Source: Bacteroidota bacterium
Lineage (GTDB): Bacteria > Bacteroidota > Bacteroidia > UKL13-3
Direction of reading: 5' to 3'
Length of the DNA stretch: 64,000 nucleotides
NCBI GenBank assembly: GCA_027488905.1
Contig: JAIYAT010000017.1
Coordinates: 62,001 to 126,000, forward strand
Below, piece after piece: positions 18,629 through 27,074 of the stretch. Made by a program: the position numbers and the translations under genes. The notes under the pieces are model-generated. The model was given only the letters and a program-made list of their open reading frames with translations. It made no database searches and was not told the DNA's origin. The first letter of the stretch is position 1. Every line of letters begins with the position of its first letter.

Positions 18629-19048
18629 TTGGCATATCCAGAAATGTAAGTTGCGCCAATGCGCTAACAATTAGTATCAGCATACTTTCAGTCGCTAATG
18701 AATACTACTCAAATAGAAGAAAAATTAAGAAATGGATAAGGTACCCAATTATTGGTTTTTAATATTGTTTGCGGTTGTGCTGCAGGAACTGCCCATCCGG
18801 GTGTTTTAGAATCTCTTAATGGCGAAGGAAAGAGACTATTAGAATTGTTAACAGTTTTTGCAGGTCATGAAGCGGAAGGAGTTGCTAATGTGAGAAAATT
18901 CACACTCCCTTTTCTGCTTTCTACACCCTCAATTGCTTTGTTTAAAAATGGGGAATTAGTTCATTTTATTGAAAGACATAACATTGAAGGCAGAAGCGCT
19001 GCAATGATTGCCGAAAATCTTAAATGATTTTAAGAGGAGTTTTGTTAA
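18629..19048 (+). pseudogene. Full-length decayed copy of the bacilliredoxin gene
   Basis: It aligns without gaps over all 420 bp of the intact brx gene (11123-11542) at about 90 percent identity by my hand count. The start codon is TTG instead of ATG. There are stops at codon 7 (TAA), codon 13 (TAA) and codon 37 (TAA, 18737), and a TGA (19025) and a TAA (19031) near the end. The CGC codons and most of the C-terminal half survive, giving an open stretch at 18752-19027. Some upstream bases (CAATATTGT, TTTAGAAT) also match the intact gene. Confidence 0.93.
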
Positions 19049-19147
19049 TAAAGTTTTTTAAAATTTGCTTAGAGATCAGACATTACCAAGTCCTTTAAAC
19101 AAATTTTTATTTGAAGATTGAATTAATATATTGCATCAAAAAAAAAT

Positions 19148-20950
19148 ATGTCTTCAATTGCCTATCGAAATGATATTGACGGAGTTAGAGCATTTTCTGT
19201 TATTTCTGTTATTTTATTTCACTTAGGGTTTTTAAGAAATGGCTATCTTGGTGTAGACGTTTTTTTTGTTATAAGTGGGTTTTTAATTACTGGAATAGTA
19301 TATAATGAAGTTTTTACAAATAAGTATTCAATTCTTAAGTTTTATGAGAGAAGGTTAAGAAGGATTTTTCCGCTGGTTTTGTTTGCCTCTTTAGTAAGTT
19401 TGATAGTTGGATATTTTGTTATGCTTCCTGATGATTTTGAAAATCTCTGCCAATCAGTTATTGCTTCAAATTTCTCAGCAAATAACATCTTGATGTATAT
19501 AACTTCAAATGATTATTGGGCGATTAAAAATGATTTTAAACCGCTCATGCATACTTGGAGTTTAGGTGTTGAGGAGCAGTTCTACATTATATTCCCACTA
19601 TTGATTTTTACTATGTCAGGAAGATTAAAAAACTTAATCTTACCCATTTTAATAGTACTTACTTTACTTTCTTTAACATTATTTATAGGAAACAACAATG
19701 ATGACGGTTCTAAATTTTATTTTATTCAATATCGATTTTTTGAAATGTCTTTTGGTGGAGTTTTAGCAATTTTAAACTATCAAAATTCTAAGTTTTTAAA
19801 AATCTTAAAACCACAATTCACTTTTGTTTTGTTTTTAATGCTATTAAGTCTATTACTATTTGGATATGGTTTGGAAAATATGGTATTAATTTTATCAGTA
19901 ACTATTATAAGCGGCTTTTTGCTATTAAGTGGGGGATTATTTGAAAAAAATCAAGGCCTATACAATTATTTTCTTACTAATAAACTAGTAACTTTTATTG
20001 GGAAAATTAGTTTCAGTCTTTATATGTGGCATCAAATAATTTTTGCATTTTCAAGGTATTTTGTATTTGAAGAAATATCAATTCCTGTTTCATTTTTGTT
20101 GCTTTTATTGACTTTGGGATTATCAATACTTTCTTATTATATTATTGAAAATCCATTTAGAGATAGAAATGTTATGCCTATAGGTAAGTTATTGTTAACA
20201 GTATCAATCTTATTTATATTTATAAACTTTATATCCCTTTATTATTATCTAAAAGGTGGGGTGGTAAGAGATGTTCCAGAGTTAGATGTAAGTGTTTCAA
20301 ATACCTTAAATGATTTTAGTACCAACATTAATACTAATATTCAATATAATGAAAGTGCTAGACAATTTAAAAAAGAATTTTCAAAAGACACAAATACTGC
20401 AAAAGTTATAGTTTTAGGTGATAGTTTTGGCAGGGACTTAATTAATTTATTGAATGAATCGAGTTTTAAAGACAAAATTGAACTTAACTATTTAGATATT
20501 TGGGTTGATAAGGTTGACAGTGCCGTTATTAAAAAAATTAAAGAATCTCAAATTGTATTTTTGGCTAGTAAGGCCGAAATTACTAAAAGGGACTTTGGGA
20601 TTCTTATTAATCTTTATAAGTTAGATTCTAGTAAGGTTTACTATTTTGGAGTTAAGGATTTTGGTGTAAGCAATGGAATTTTTTATCATAAAATTCGATC
20701 TGGTGCATATTGCCAAGACTTAAAAACCAATGTTAAATCAGGGGTAGTCGAATTAAACAATAAACTTAAATCTGATTGGCCAAATCAATACATTGATATT
20801 ATTTCTTTACTCATAAATGAACAAGGCCAAGTACCTGTTTTTACTGATGATGGCAAATTTATTAGTCAGGACACCGAACACTTAACAAAGCCAGGTGCTA
20901 TTTTTATGGCCAAGAAGTTCGAGAGTAAATTAAGTGAGGTAATATTTTAA
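19148..20950 (+). CDS. Acyltransferase-3 / SGNH fusion protein (OafA/YrhL-like)
   Basis: The 600-residue protein has an acyltransferase-3 membrane domain followed by a periplasmic SGNH domain. The first part shows RNDIDGVRAFSVISVILFH (the catalytic-type His), GVDVFFVISGFLITGI, FYERRLRRIFP and HTWSLGVEEQFYIIFP. The second begins near residue 400 with the SGNH block I segment VIVLGDSFGRDL and ends with DTEHLTKPGA, which carries the late His. Such fusions acetylate surface polysaccharides. The gene lies between the decayed brx copy and the intact cytochrome gene, as the cargo of the third module. Confidence 0.93.
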   Translation: MSSIAYRNDIDGVRAFSVISVILFHLGFLRNGYLGVDVFFVISGFLITGIVYNEVFTNKYSILKFYERRLRRIFPLVLFASLVSLIVGYFVMLPDDFENLCQSVIASNFSANNILMYITSNDYWAIKNDFKPLMHTWSLGVEEQFYIIFPLLIFTMSGRLKNLILPILIVLTLLSLTLFIGNNNDDGSKFYFIQYRFFEMSFGGVLAILNYQNSKFLKILKPQFTFVLFLMLLSLLLFGYGLENMVLILSVTIISGFLLLSGGLFEKNQGLYNYFLTNKLVTFIGKISFSLYMWHQIIFAFSRYFVFEEISIPVSFLLLLLTLGLSILSYYIIENPFRDRNVMPIGKLLLTVSILFIFINFISLYYYLKGGVVRDVPELDVSVSNTLNDFSTNINTNIQYNESARQFKKEFSKDTNTAKVIVLGDSFGRDLINLLNESSFKDKIELNYLDIWVDKVDSAVIKKIKESQIVFLASKAEITKRDFGILINLYKLDSSKVYYFGVKDFGVSNGIFYHKIRSGAYCQDLKTNVKSGVVELNNKLKSDWPNQYIDIISLLINEQGQVPVFTDDGKFISQDTEHLTKPGAIFMAKKFESKLSEVIF

Positions 20951-21086
20951 TTACCCAGTCTTGAATAAAATTTTTTAGGATTTTTGTTGTAATCCCTTAT
21001 TGTTGTTAAGTCCATAAATTAGAAATCCACAAAAGTTATGAAACTAATAGTGCAATGGCGTATTTGATAAATTTCAAATAAATTTC

Positions 21087-22463
21087 TCACTCCTCCAACC
21101 CAATCTCCTCATCTCCTTTTTGATAAATAACATAGTTTAAAATTAACTGAAACATTTCATCTGTGGTTTTCATGCTTCCGTTTTTTTCTGAAATGAGTCG
21201 TGGTGGCGAAAATGGATTATTTGGGTTGTTGATAGTGTTATCAAACACACCTTTCACATAAATTGTGCTACCTCTAGGAATGGGTAGCATTTTTTTTGGC
21301 ATGTAAAAAAACTGCCATCTAAAATCCCAATTGGGTATGTGAATTAACCTTATCGTATCTCCGCTTGGTTTAATGGCATAGGCTAAAAATTTCTTTCCTA
21401 TCAAATGCATATGTGGAACTATACTCACAATAGAAATATCTAAGGGAACCGTAAATTGAATATGAAAAGTTTTTACAGTATTTGGCTCGATTACTAATTT
21501 TGGTTCAACCGGACTTAAACCCAAAGTGCCCAATTGAAACTCAGAAACAGGTCTAGTAGGTGCTTTGGTATCAAAGTACAATCTAAAATAAGATGAATCT
21601 AATTCATCTTTTGCACTTGGACCAAAATGGATGTCATTCAAATATAAAGCAGCCTTTTTGTGAATTCTATATCCACCAATGCCATGAGGGTAAAAGCTGA
21701 ATTGAGAACCAGGAAGATAATTGCATACACTTGGTGTCATAGCAGGATAAGACCCATCATCATTGGTAAGGTTTAAATCATGGTGAATTCGAACGCTTTC
21801 GTTTTGGTCTTGCCTTATAAAATAGTTTCCTTCATGCAAATCAGATTTGGTATTTTCTTCATAATTTATCAAATGAGCATTCATGTGATGCACCAATTTC
21901 TTTTGGTGCGGCACAAATTCAACAGCTTTTAAAAAGGTGTCTGAACCTAATTCTATTGGAAACTTAACCACATAAAACCGGTCTTGATTGTCTCCCTTTA
22001 TTTCAAATGCTTTAGGAATTTTTATTAGCTTTGAGAATGTTCCATTTAGCTTTTTGGAAGTTGGAATATATTCTGTTAAGTTAGCTGTATCTCCTGGTGG
22101 ATTTCCATCTTTTACCCATCTCCCTATTAAGGCAATTTCTTCTGCAGTTAAATAGGTTTCATTGGCAAAATGGGTATAGGTAGGGTCTGCCGGCCATGGT
22201 GGCATAATGCGATTTTCTATAACATATTGAATTAGTTTTCCTTTGCTTGCAACCTGCTCAAAATTATATAAATTAAAAGGAGCTCCTCCTTCTTTATTGT
22301 GGCATTTGCTGCAGTTTTTTCTAATAATAGGTGCAATGTGTTCGGCAAACAAAACTGCTTCTCCCTCCGAAGGATATTTCTTGGTTTCATTGCTGCCGCA
22401 AGCAACAATTATTAGGATTAAGACAACTAATGCAAATCCTATTTTACTCAATTGATAAAACAT
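21087..22463 (-). CDS. Lipoprotein with N-terminal c-type heme domain and copper monooxygenase-like domain
   Basis: The 458-residue protein has a lipoprotein signal (LIIVACGSN, lipid-attached Cys near residue 22) and one heme c motif, CSKCH, in HIAPIIRKNCSKCHNKEGGAPFNL. It then has RIMPPWPADPTYTHFANE, typical of cytochrome proteins joined to a copper type II (PHM-like) monooxygenase fold. Later His-rich motifs HHMNAH and HMHLIGKK fit that fold's copper sites. It overlaps the redoxin gene by 16 bp, so the two are translated together. Fragments of its 3 prime end lie at 16810 and 18361. The substrate is unknown, and monooxygenase activity is inferred from the fold. Confidence 0.78.
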   Translation of the reverse strand: MFYQLSKIGFALVVLILIIVACGSNETKKYPSEGEAVLFAEHIAPIIRKNCSKCHNKEGGAPFNLYNFEQVASKGKLIQYVIENRIMPPWPADPTYTHFANETYLTAEEIALIGRWVKDGNPPGDTANLTEYIPTSKKLNGTFSKLIKIPKAFEIKGDNQDRFYVVKFPIELGSDTFLKAVEFVPHQKKLVHHMNAHLINYEENTKSDLHEGNYFIRQDQNESVRIHHDLNLTNDDGSYPAMTPSVCNYLPGSQFSFYPHGIGGYRIHKKAALYLNDIHFGPSAKDELDSSYFRLYFDTKAPTRPVSEFQLGTLGLSPVEPKLVIEPNTVKTFHIQFTVPLDISIVSIVPHMHLIGKKFLAYAIKPSGDTIRLIHIPNWDFRWQFFYMPKKMLPIPRGSTIYVKGVFDNTINNPNNPFSPPRLISEKNGSMKTTDEMFQLILNYVIYQKGDEEIGLEE

Positions 22464-23029
22464 CCTACTGCTTTGGTTTGATAAGGTTTAACTTCTTTTC
22501 CTAAAGATAAATTCTGCAAAACATTTTCTAAATCATGTGAGGTTATCACCGTTCTTTTTTTTCCAAGCTCATAAGCCCAATTATCAATTCTGCCGCTATA
22601 TACAAGTTGATTATTAGCATTTAATACAAAAACTTCAGGGGTAATCGTAGCTTTGGTTTGTTTAGAAAAGGCATAGTTTGGGTCAAGAAAAAACGGAATT
22701 TTTTTCAATCCATAACCATTTCTATATTCCACAATTTTCAATATACTATATTCTGTTCCAGGTACTATTGCCACAAAGTCTATTCCCTTTGGTTGGAATT
22801 TTTCATTTAACTGTTTAATTGTAAGAGAATAACTTTGACATAGTGGACATTCTGGGGAAAGGAAAAACATTACATAGGCCTTTTTTTTATTAGAGTTTCC
22901 GATAAACTCATATTTACCTTCCAAATTTTTTAAAGTCATTCCTTTAAAATATTCGGTATCATTAGATTTAGTGAAATTAGAAAACAAGATTATAGCAAAA
23001 AATATAAATGTTTTCGAATTAATTTTCAT
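22448..23029 (-). CDS. Redoxin-domain protein (AhpC/TSA-like), exported
   Basis: The 193-residue protein begins with a signal peptide and carries the thioredoxin-fold motif SPECPLCQSYS, with a CxxC redox pair. TPEVFVLN follows as the cis-Pro region, and the C-terminal end QTKAVGCFIN includes another conserved Cys. It is the first gene of a two-gene operon with the cytochrome/copper protein. A redoxin paired with a cytochrome c / PHM-like protein recurs in several phyla, sometimes as a fusion, and suggests periplasmic electron transfer to the copper site. The precise reaction is unknown. Confidence 0.85.
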   Translation of the reverse strand: MKINSKTFIFFAIILFSNFTKSNDTEYFKGMTLKNLEGKYEFIGNSNKKKAYVMFFLSPECPLCQSYSLTIKQLNEKFQPKGIDFVAIVPGTEYSILKIVEYRNGYGLKKIPFFLDPNYAFSKQTKATITPEVFVLNANNQLVYSGRIDNWAYELGKKRTVITSHDLENVLQNLSLGKEVKPYQTKAVGCFIN

Positions 23030-23048
23030 TGCATAAAGTAATTAAGAT

Positions 23049-23067
23049 AATTTGAATAATTCAAATT
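23049..23067. promoter_or_regulatory. 19-nt palindrome upstream of the redoxin gene
   Basis: AATTTGAAT-A-ATTCAAATT has perfect 9-bp arms around one base. It ends 20 bp upstream of the redoxin start in a divergent intergenic region. It could be an operator for a dimeric regulator, or a chance palindrome in AT-rich DNA. Confidence 0.4.
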
Positions 23068-23185
23068 GGATATCAAAATTAGTTATTATTGAATTTTATT
23101 CTAAGCATTTCTTTCTATGAATACAACACTAAAGCTAATATTCTATCAAAAGGTTTAAAAATGCTATTAATTAAGATTTATATTT

Positions 23186-24232
23186 ATGAAGATTTCAATT
23201 GATCCGCGAACTAATGTTGTTTATGCAAGTATTTATATACTAGGTTTATATGAAACTTATGGCAGGAAAAATGTTTCATATAATTGTACTCCATTTAAGG
23301 ATTTACAATATGCAAGCTTAATTGATGACTATCATCATTACTTTGCGTTTTATAATCATGATACCAAGAAACGTTATATTGTAGATTTTAGAGATAAAAA
23401 TGATCTTGCGATTAATGCTCTTAAATGGACAGACATATATGGCAAGGTGAATTTTAATAGTAAAACATCTGAAAACCAAACATTACCATTAACATTAGCC
23501 TCCAAAATTGTGCCACTTGGTCCTAATTTCGGAATTAAAATTTATAATGATTTTACATTGTACTTTTTGTTGTTTCGGAATTTTTTATCCTCGAAACTTT
23601 TTTTAAATTTTAATTTGAGTTTAAGACAATTTTCGACTTCTTATAATTGGATGCGACGTAGGGAGCCATTAGAAAGTTATACAAAAGTAAACAATTATGA
23701 AAATGATTATGTATTTCATCTTTCTACCTTTTATACCAAACAAAACCATGGTGATATTGCAAACCTTCAAAGAGCCAATTTTATTAGAGCCTGTAGAAAA
23801 GTTAGCTCTATTCGTTTTGAAGGTGGTTTAGTTCATAAATTGAATGACTTGAGCAACTATATACAATTTGAAGATGTGCTTATTGGTCAATATTTGGATG
23901 GTAAAACTTATAATCAAAATATCAGAAAATCTTGTGTAGTTTATAATACTCCATCTGCATGGGGCTGTCATGGTTGGAAACTAGGGGAATATTTTGCTAT
24001 GGGTAAAGTAATTATTAGTTCTCCTTTCTTTAATGATGTACCAGTTGGAATTATCAATAATACGAATATTATTTTAGCAAAAAATGAAAATGAAGTTTTT
24101 GAAATGCTTGATTATTTAGTTAGTAACCAAGATTTACATACTAAAATTTCTTTTCAATCTAAACAATATTTTAATAACTATATTTCTCCAAAGGCTTCTA
24201 TTTCTAGGTTGGTAAATGCTTCTAATAATTAG
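23186..24232 (+). CDS. Putative glycosyltransferase (GT-B-like C-terminus)
   Basis: The 348-residue soluble protein is not clearly a named family. Its last third looks like the donor-binding half of a GT-B glycosyltransferase: CHGWKLGEYFAMGKVIISSPF, a variant of the usual 'K..E..A.G.PVI' loop, then NNTNIILAKNENEVFEMLDYL. The N-terminal half has GLYETYGRKNVSY. It has 12 bp or more to the next gene and stands apart from the large glycan locus. Function as a glycosyltransferase is likely, and the sugar is unknown. Confidence 0.6.
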   Translation: MKISIDPRTNVVYASIYILGLYETYGRKNVSYNCTPFKDLQYASLIDDYHHYFAFYNHDTKKRYIVDFRDKNDLAINALKWTDIYGKVNFNSKTSENQTLPLTLASKIVPLGPNFGIKIYNDFTLYFLLFRNFLSSKLFLNFNLSLRQFSTSYNWMRRREPLESYTKVNNYENDYVFHLSTFYTKQNHGDIANLQRANFIRACRKVSSIRFEGGLVHKLNDLSNYIQFEDVLIGQYLDGKTYNQNIRKSCVVYNTPSAWGCHGWKLGEYFAMGKVIISSPFFNDVPVGIINNTNIILAKNENEVFEMLDYLVSNQDLHTKISFQSKQYFNNYISPKASISRLVNASNN

Positions 24233-24280
24233 GTAAAGAAATAGTTGTTTATAAATTTTATTTATTTTAAAACTTTAAAT

Positions 24281-25678
24281 ATGCGTTTTATCCTAGTCAT
24301 TTTTTTAGGTTTCGGTTTGAACCTAAGCGCCTTTTCGCAGGTAAGTATTTCTCTTACGGTAAGTGAAAATACTCCCCCAAATGATTCCATTTATATTGCT
24401 GGTTCTTTTAATAATTGGAATCCAAAAGCGTCTGCTTTTAGGTTGATTAAGGAGGGCGATATTTACCGCATTGTTTTGCCTTCTGGTTCTGGTACCGCTA
24501 AATTTAAATTTACCAGAGGTTCATGGGAAACTGTGGAAGGTTCTGCCACTGGTGGTTTTGTACCAGATAGAACTTTTAATTATTCCACTGATCTACAACT
24601 TAACCTAAACGTTTTAGGCTGGGAAGATAAAAAAGGTGGGGGCGGAGGCACTGGATCAACGGCTTTGCCAAATGTTAAAGTAATTAATGATACCTTTTTA
24701 ATGCCAGCGCTTAATCGTAAAAGGCGTATTTGGATTTATCTGCCCAATGATTATGCAAGTTCTGCTAAAATGTACCCAGTTTTATACATGCATGATGGAC
24801 AAAATTTATTTGATAACCAAACTTCATTTTCAGGTGAGTGGGGTATAGATGAGGCCATGAGTAACATGGAGAAAAGCGGCTACAGCGGTTGTATAGTGGT
24901 TGGAATTGATAATGGTGGAGCTCAACGCCTCAATGAATATTCTCCTTTTGTAAATGTTGCTTATGGTGGTGGGCAAGGCGAAGAGTATGCTTCATTTTTG
25001 GTTCAAACCTTAAAACCCTATATTGATGGTAATTATAGGACCCTAAAGGATAGAGCTAACACCATGATTGCAGGTTCCTCTATGGGTGGTTTAATTAGCA
25101 TGTATGCTGCTATAAAATATCCGGAAATTTTCAGCAGAGTTGGAGTTTTTTCGCCTGCCTATTGGTTCTCTGATTCCTTATTGCAATTCATTAAACAACA
25201 AACCATTTCTGAACCAATTCGATTTTTTCATATTAGTGGTGCCAATGAGAGTTCCAGTATGGTTGGTTTGATGCAAAGATATGATTCTTTGCTTGCCACA
25301 GAAGGGTACTCCAATGTAGATAGAAAGTTAGTAGTGAAAGCAGATGGTGCACATAGCGAATGGTTTTGGAAGAGAGAGTTTCCAGAGGCATTTACTTGGT
25401 TAATCAGCGGTCCAGTTGGCATGCAGGCCGGTTTGATGGCCAAATTAAACAGTGCAACAACTATTTATCCTAATCCAGTCCAAACTACCTTATCTATTAA
25501 AGCAGAACATATAATAGATAGCGTTCAGCTCCTAGACAATTTAGGTAGATTAGTATACACTCAGCAACTCAATACAAATAGCTGCAAAATTGAAACTGTT
25601 GATTTTGCCAAGGGAAATTATGTATTATTATTGCATGCCGATGGAGTTTATTATTCTCGTAAAATCACACTAGAGTAG
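24281..25678 (+). CDS. Secreted esterase with N-terminal starch/glycogen-binding-like domain and T9SS sorting domain
   Basis: Starting at the ATG of MRFILVIFLGFGLNLSAFSQ gives a good signal peptide (465 aa); the upstream TTG at 24245 would add 12 residues. After it comes a CBM48/CBM20-like domain (DSIYIAGSFNNWNP...). Next is a Gly-rich linker and a Fes/esterase-D type alpha/beta-hydrolase: YMHDGQNLFD, nucleophile GSSMGGLISMYA, and His in DGAHSEWFWKREFP. The C-terminal 75 or so residues (IYPNPVQTTLSI ... GNYVLLLHADG) are a type A sorting domain of the type IX secretion system, so the enzyme is exported to the surface. It probably cleaves esters on glycans. A terminator follows. Confidence 0.9.
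   Translation: MRFILVIFLGFGLNLSAFSQVSISLTVSENTPPNDSIYIAGSFNNWNPKASAFRLIKEGDIYRIVLPSGSGTAKFKFTRGSWETVEGSATGGFVPDRTFNYSTDLQLNLNVLGWEDKKGGGGGTGSTALPNVKVINDTFLMPALNRKRRIWIYLPNDYASSAKMYPVLYMHDGQNLFDNQTSFSGEWGIDEAMSNMEKSGYSGCIVVGIDNGGAQRLNEYSPFVNVAYGGGQGEEYASFLVQTLKPYIDGNYRTLKDRANTMIAGSSMGGLISMYAAIKYPEIFSRVGVFSPAYWFSDSLLQFIKQQTISEPIRFFHISGANESSSMVGLMQRYDSLLATEGYSNVDRKLVVKADGAHSEWFWKREFPEAFTWLISGPVGMQAGLMAKLNSATTIYPNPVQTTLSIKAEHIIDSVQLLDNLGRLVYTQQLNTNSCKIETVDFAKGNYVLLLHADGVYYSRKITLE
24310..24326 (+). repeat. 17-bp repeat TTTCGGTTTGAACCTAA, coding copy
   Basis: Exact match to 7555-7571. Here it encodes part of the signal peptide, while the other copy is intergenic, so protein similarity does not explain the match. 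Confidence 0.85.
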
Positions 25679-25696
25679 GCATTGGAATAAGTCCAT

Positions 25697-25725
25697 AAAA
25701 AAACCGGCACTAGGCCGGTTTTTTT
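25697..25725. terminator. Bidirectional rho-independent terminator
   Basis: Stem AAAAAAACCGGC / GCCGGTTTTTTT around a 5-nt loop. It lies 18 bp after the esterase stop and 16 bp beyond the actF stop, so it can end both convergent transcripts. Confidence 0.93.
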
Positions 25726-25741
25726 AAAATCAGTTTTTTAA

Positions 25742-27049
25742 CTAAATACCTACATCATGTAAGGCACTTTCCATTACATAAGGATGTTTAGTTGGATATA
25801 GATTTGCTTTAGTTAAAGCTCTTAAAGTCATCCACAAGAAAAGTCCCGCAAACAAACATAAGAACCCAATTTCCATTAAGCCAATTCCTTGAGAAGGAAT
25901 TTTAATTACTCCAGCTGGATGTGCATCTGTTGGGTCAGTTGCAAGATTCATTGCACCTGGCATAACCATTGCCCAAACATCTAACCAATGTCCAATTAGT
26001 AGCATTGAACCAACAATATAACCAGAGATTCTACTTCTTTTCCAATCACGCATCATAAAGAAGAAGAAAGGTGTAATAAAGTTTAAGAATAGAATTAAGA
26101 AAATCCAACCTTTGTAAGAACCAAAGATTCTATCTTTATAGTAAACAACTTCTTCTGGCATGTTGGCGTACCAAATTAACAAAAATTGAGAAACCCACAT
26201 GTATGTCCAGAATACTGAGAAGGCAAACATAAATTTACCTAAATCGTGCTGATGTTCATCACTTGCAATATTTAAATAACCTCTGCTGCGCAAATAATGT
26301 GTAAATAAATAGATAATAGTTAATGCACTTACCCAACCAGTAGCAAAGTTATAGATAGAAAAAATGGTTGAATACCAATGGGCATCAATACTCATCATTT
26401 GATCCCATGAAAACATAGAAAATGTGAATCCAAAAATCACCGTAAAACCAGCTGATAAAGCATATGTTTTTTTGTAATTTTCTAATCCACCAACGATATC
26501 TTCATTTCTGCTATATTTTCTAAACATATGTGCGCACCATATCCAAAATCCCATGAATACTGCCATTCTGATTAAGAAAAAGGGTTTATTTAAATACCAA
26601 CCTTTGCTTGCCAATAATGCATCGTAGTTGCTTGTTCCTTCTGTCATGATACCATCATGTGCCCAATGATATAAGGTAGGTAATGAGAAAAAGCTAATAA
26701 TTAATAAAATTGGTCCACCAATTAAGGTGTATTCGCTCATTGCTTCAGGAATTCTGCGAATAGCAATATACCAGCCTGCATTTGCAATTTGGCTAATCGA
26801 AATAAAAGCAGCGGCACAAATTGAAACAATGAAAAAGAAATATCCATTAACCAATAAATTGGCCCAGAATCTCTTTTGAATCAAATGGTGTAAGTCGTGT
26901 TCTGATAACCCTTCTATGTGGGGGTGGTAGGTAAAATAGCCTATAGCAGCCAAAATAAGTCCTACGATCATTAATCCAAAGGCCCACTTTTTGTTGCCTG
27001 AGGTAATGGTGTATTTTTCTTCTCTGATATGAACTTCTGCGTGTTCCAT
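25742..27049 (-). CDS. actF: Alternative complex III subunit ActF (NrfD-like quinol-binding membrane protein)
   Basis: A 435-residue polytopic protein of the NrfD-like family, one of the two quinol-site subunits (ActC and ActF) of alternative complex III. It has about ten TM helices, for example WAFGLMIVGLILAAIGYF, FMFAFSVFWTYMWVSQFLLIWYANMPEE and IGFLCLFAGLFLWMTL. It is the last gene of the operon, 25 bp after actE, and is closed by the terminator at 25697. The cytochrome oxidase genes that often follow are not present here. Confidence 0.93.
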   Translation of the reverse strand: MEHAEVHIREEKYTITSGNKKWAFGLMIVGLILAAIGYFTYHPHIEGLSEHDLHHLIQKRFWANLLVNGYFFFIVSICAAAFISISQIANAGWYIAIRRIPEAMSEYTLIGGPILLIISFFSLPTLYHWAHDGIMTEGTSNYDALLASKGWYLNKPFFLIRMAVFMGFWIWCAHMFRKYSRNEDIVGGLENYKKTYALSAGFTVIFGFTFSMFSWDQMMSIDAHWYSTIFSIYNFATGWVSALTIIYLFTHYLRSRGYLNIASDEHQHDLGKFMFAFSVFWTYMWVSQFLLIWYANMPEEVVYYKDRIFGSYKGWIFLILFLNFITPFFFFMMRDWKRSRISGYIVGSMLLIGHWLDVWAMVMPGAMNLATDPTDAHPAGVIKIPSQGIGLMEIGFLCLFAGLFLWMTLRALTKANLYPTKHPYVMESALHDVGI

Positions 27050-27074
27050 TTTGTTCTTTTTCTTGAGTTAAAGG

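Noticed and set aside
18752-19027. Open frame of 91 codons with a bacilliredoxin C-terminal half
   Set aside because: It is the surviving part of the decayed brx copy. It lacks a real start, and the upstream part has three stops.
11123-22463. Mosaic as a transposon or integrative element
   Set aside because: I found no transposase, integrase, tRNA target or terminal inverted repeats; the repeats present are partial copies of resident genes.
24245-24280. Longer esterase start at TTG 24245
   Set aside because: The ATG at 24281 gives a clean signal peptide, and the extra 12 residues would disturb it.
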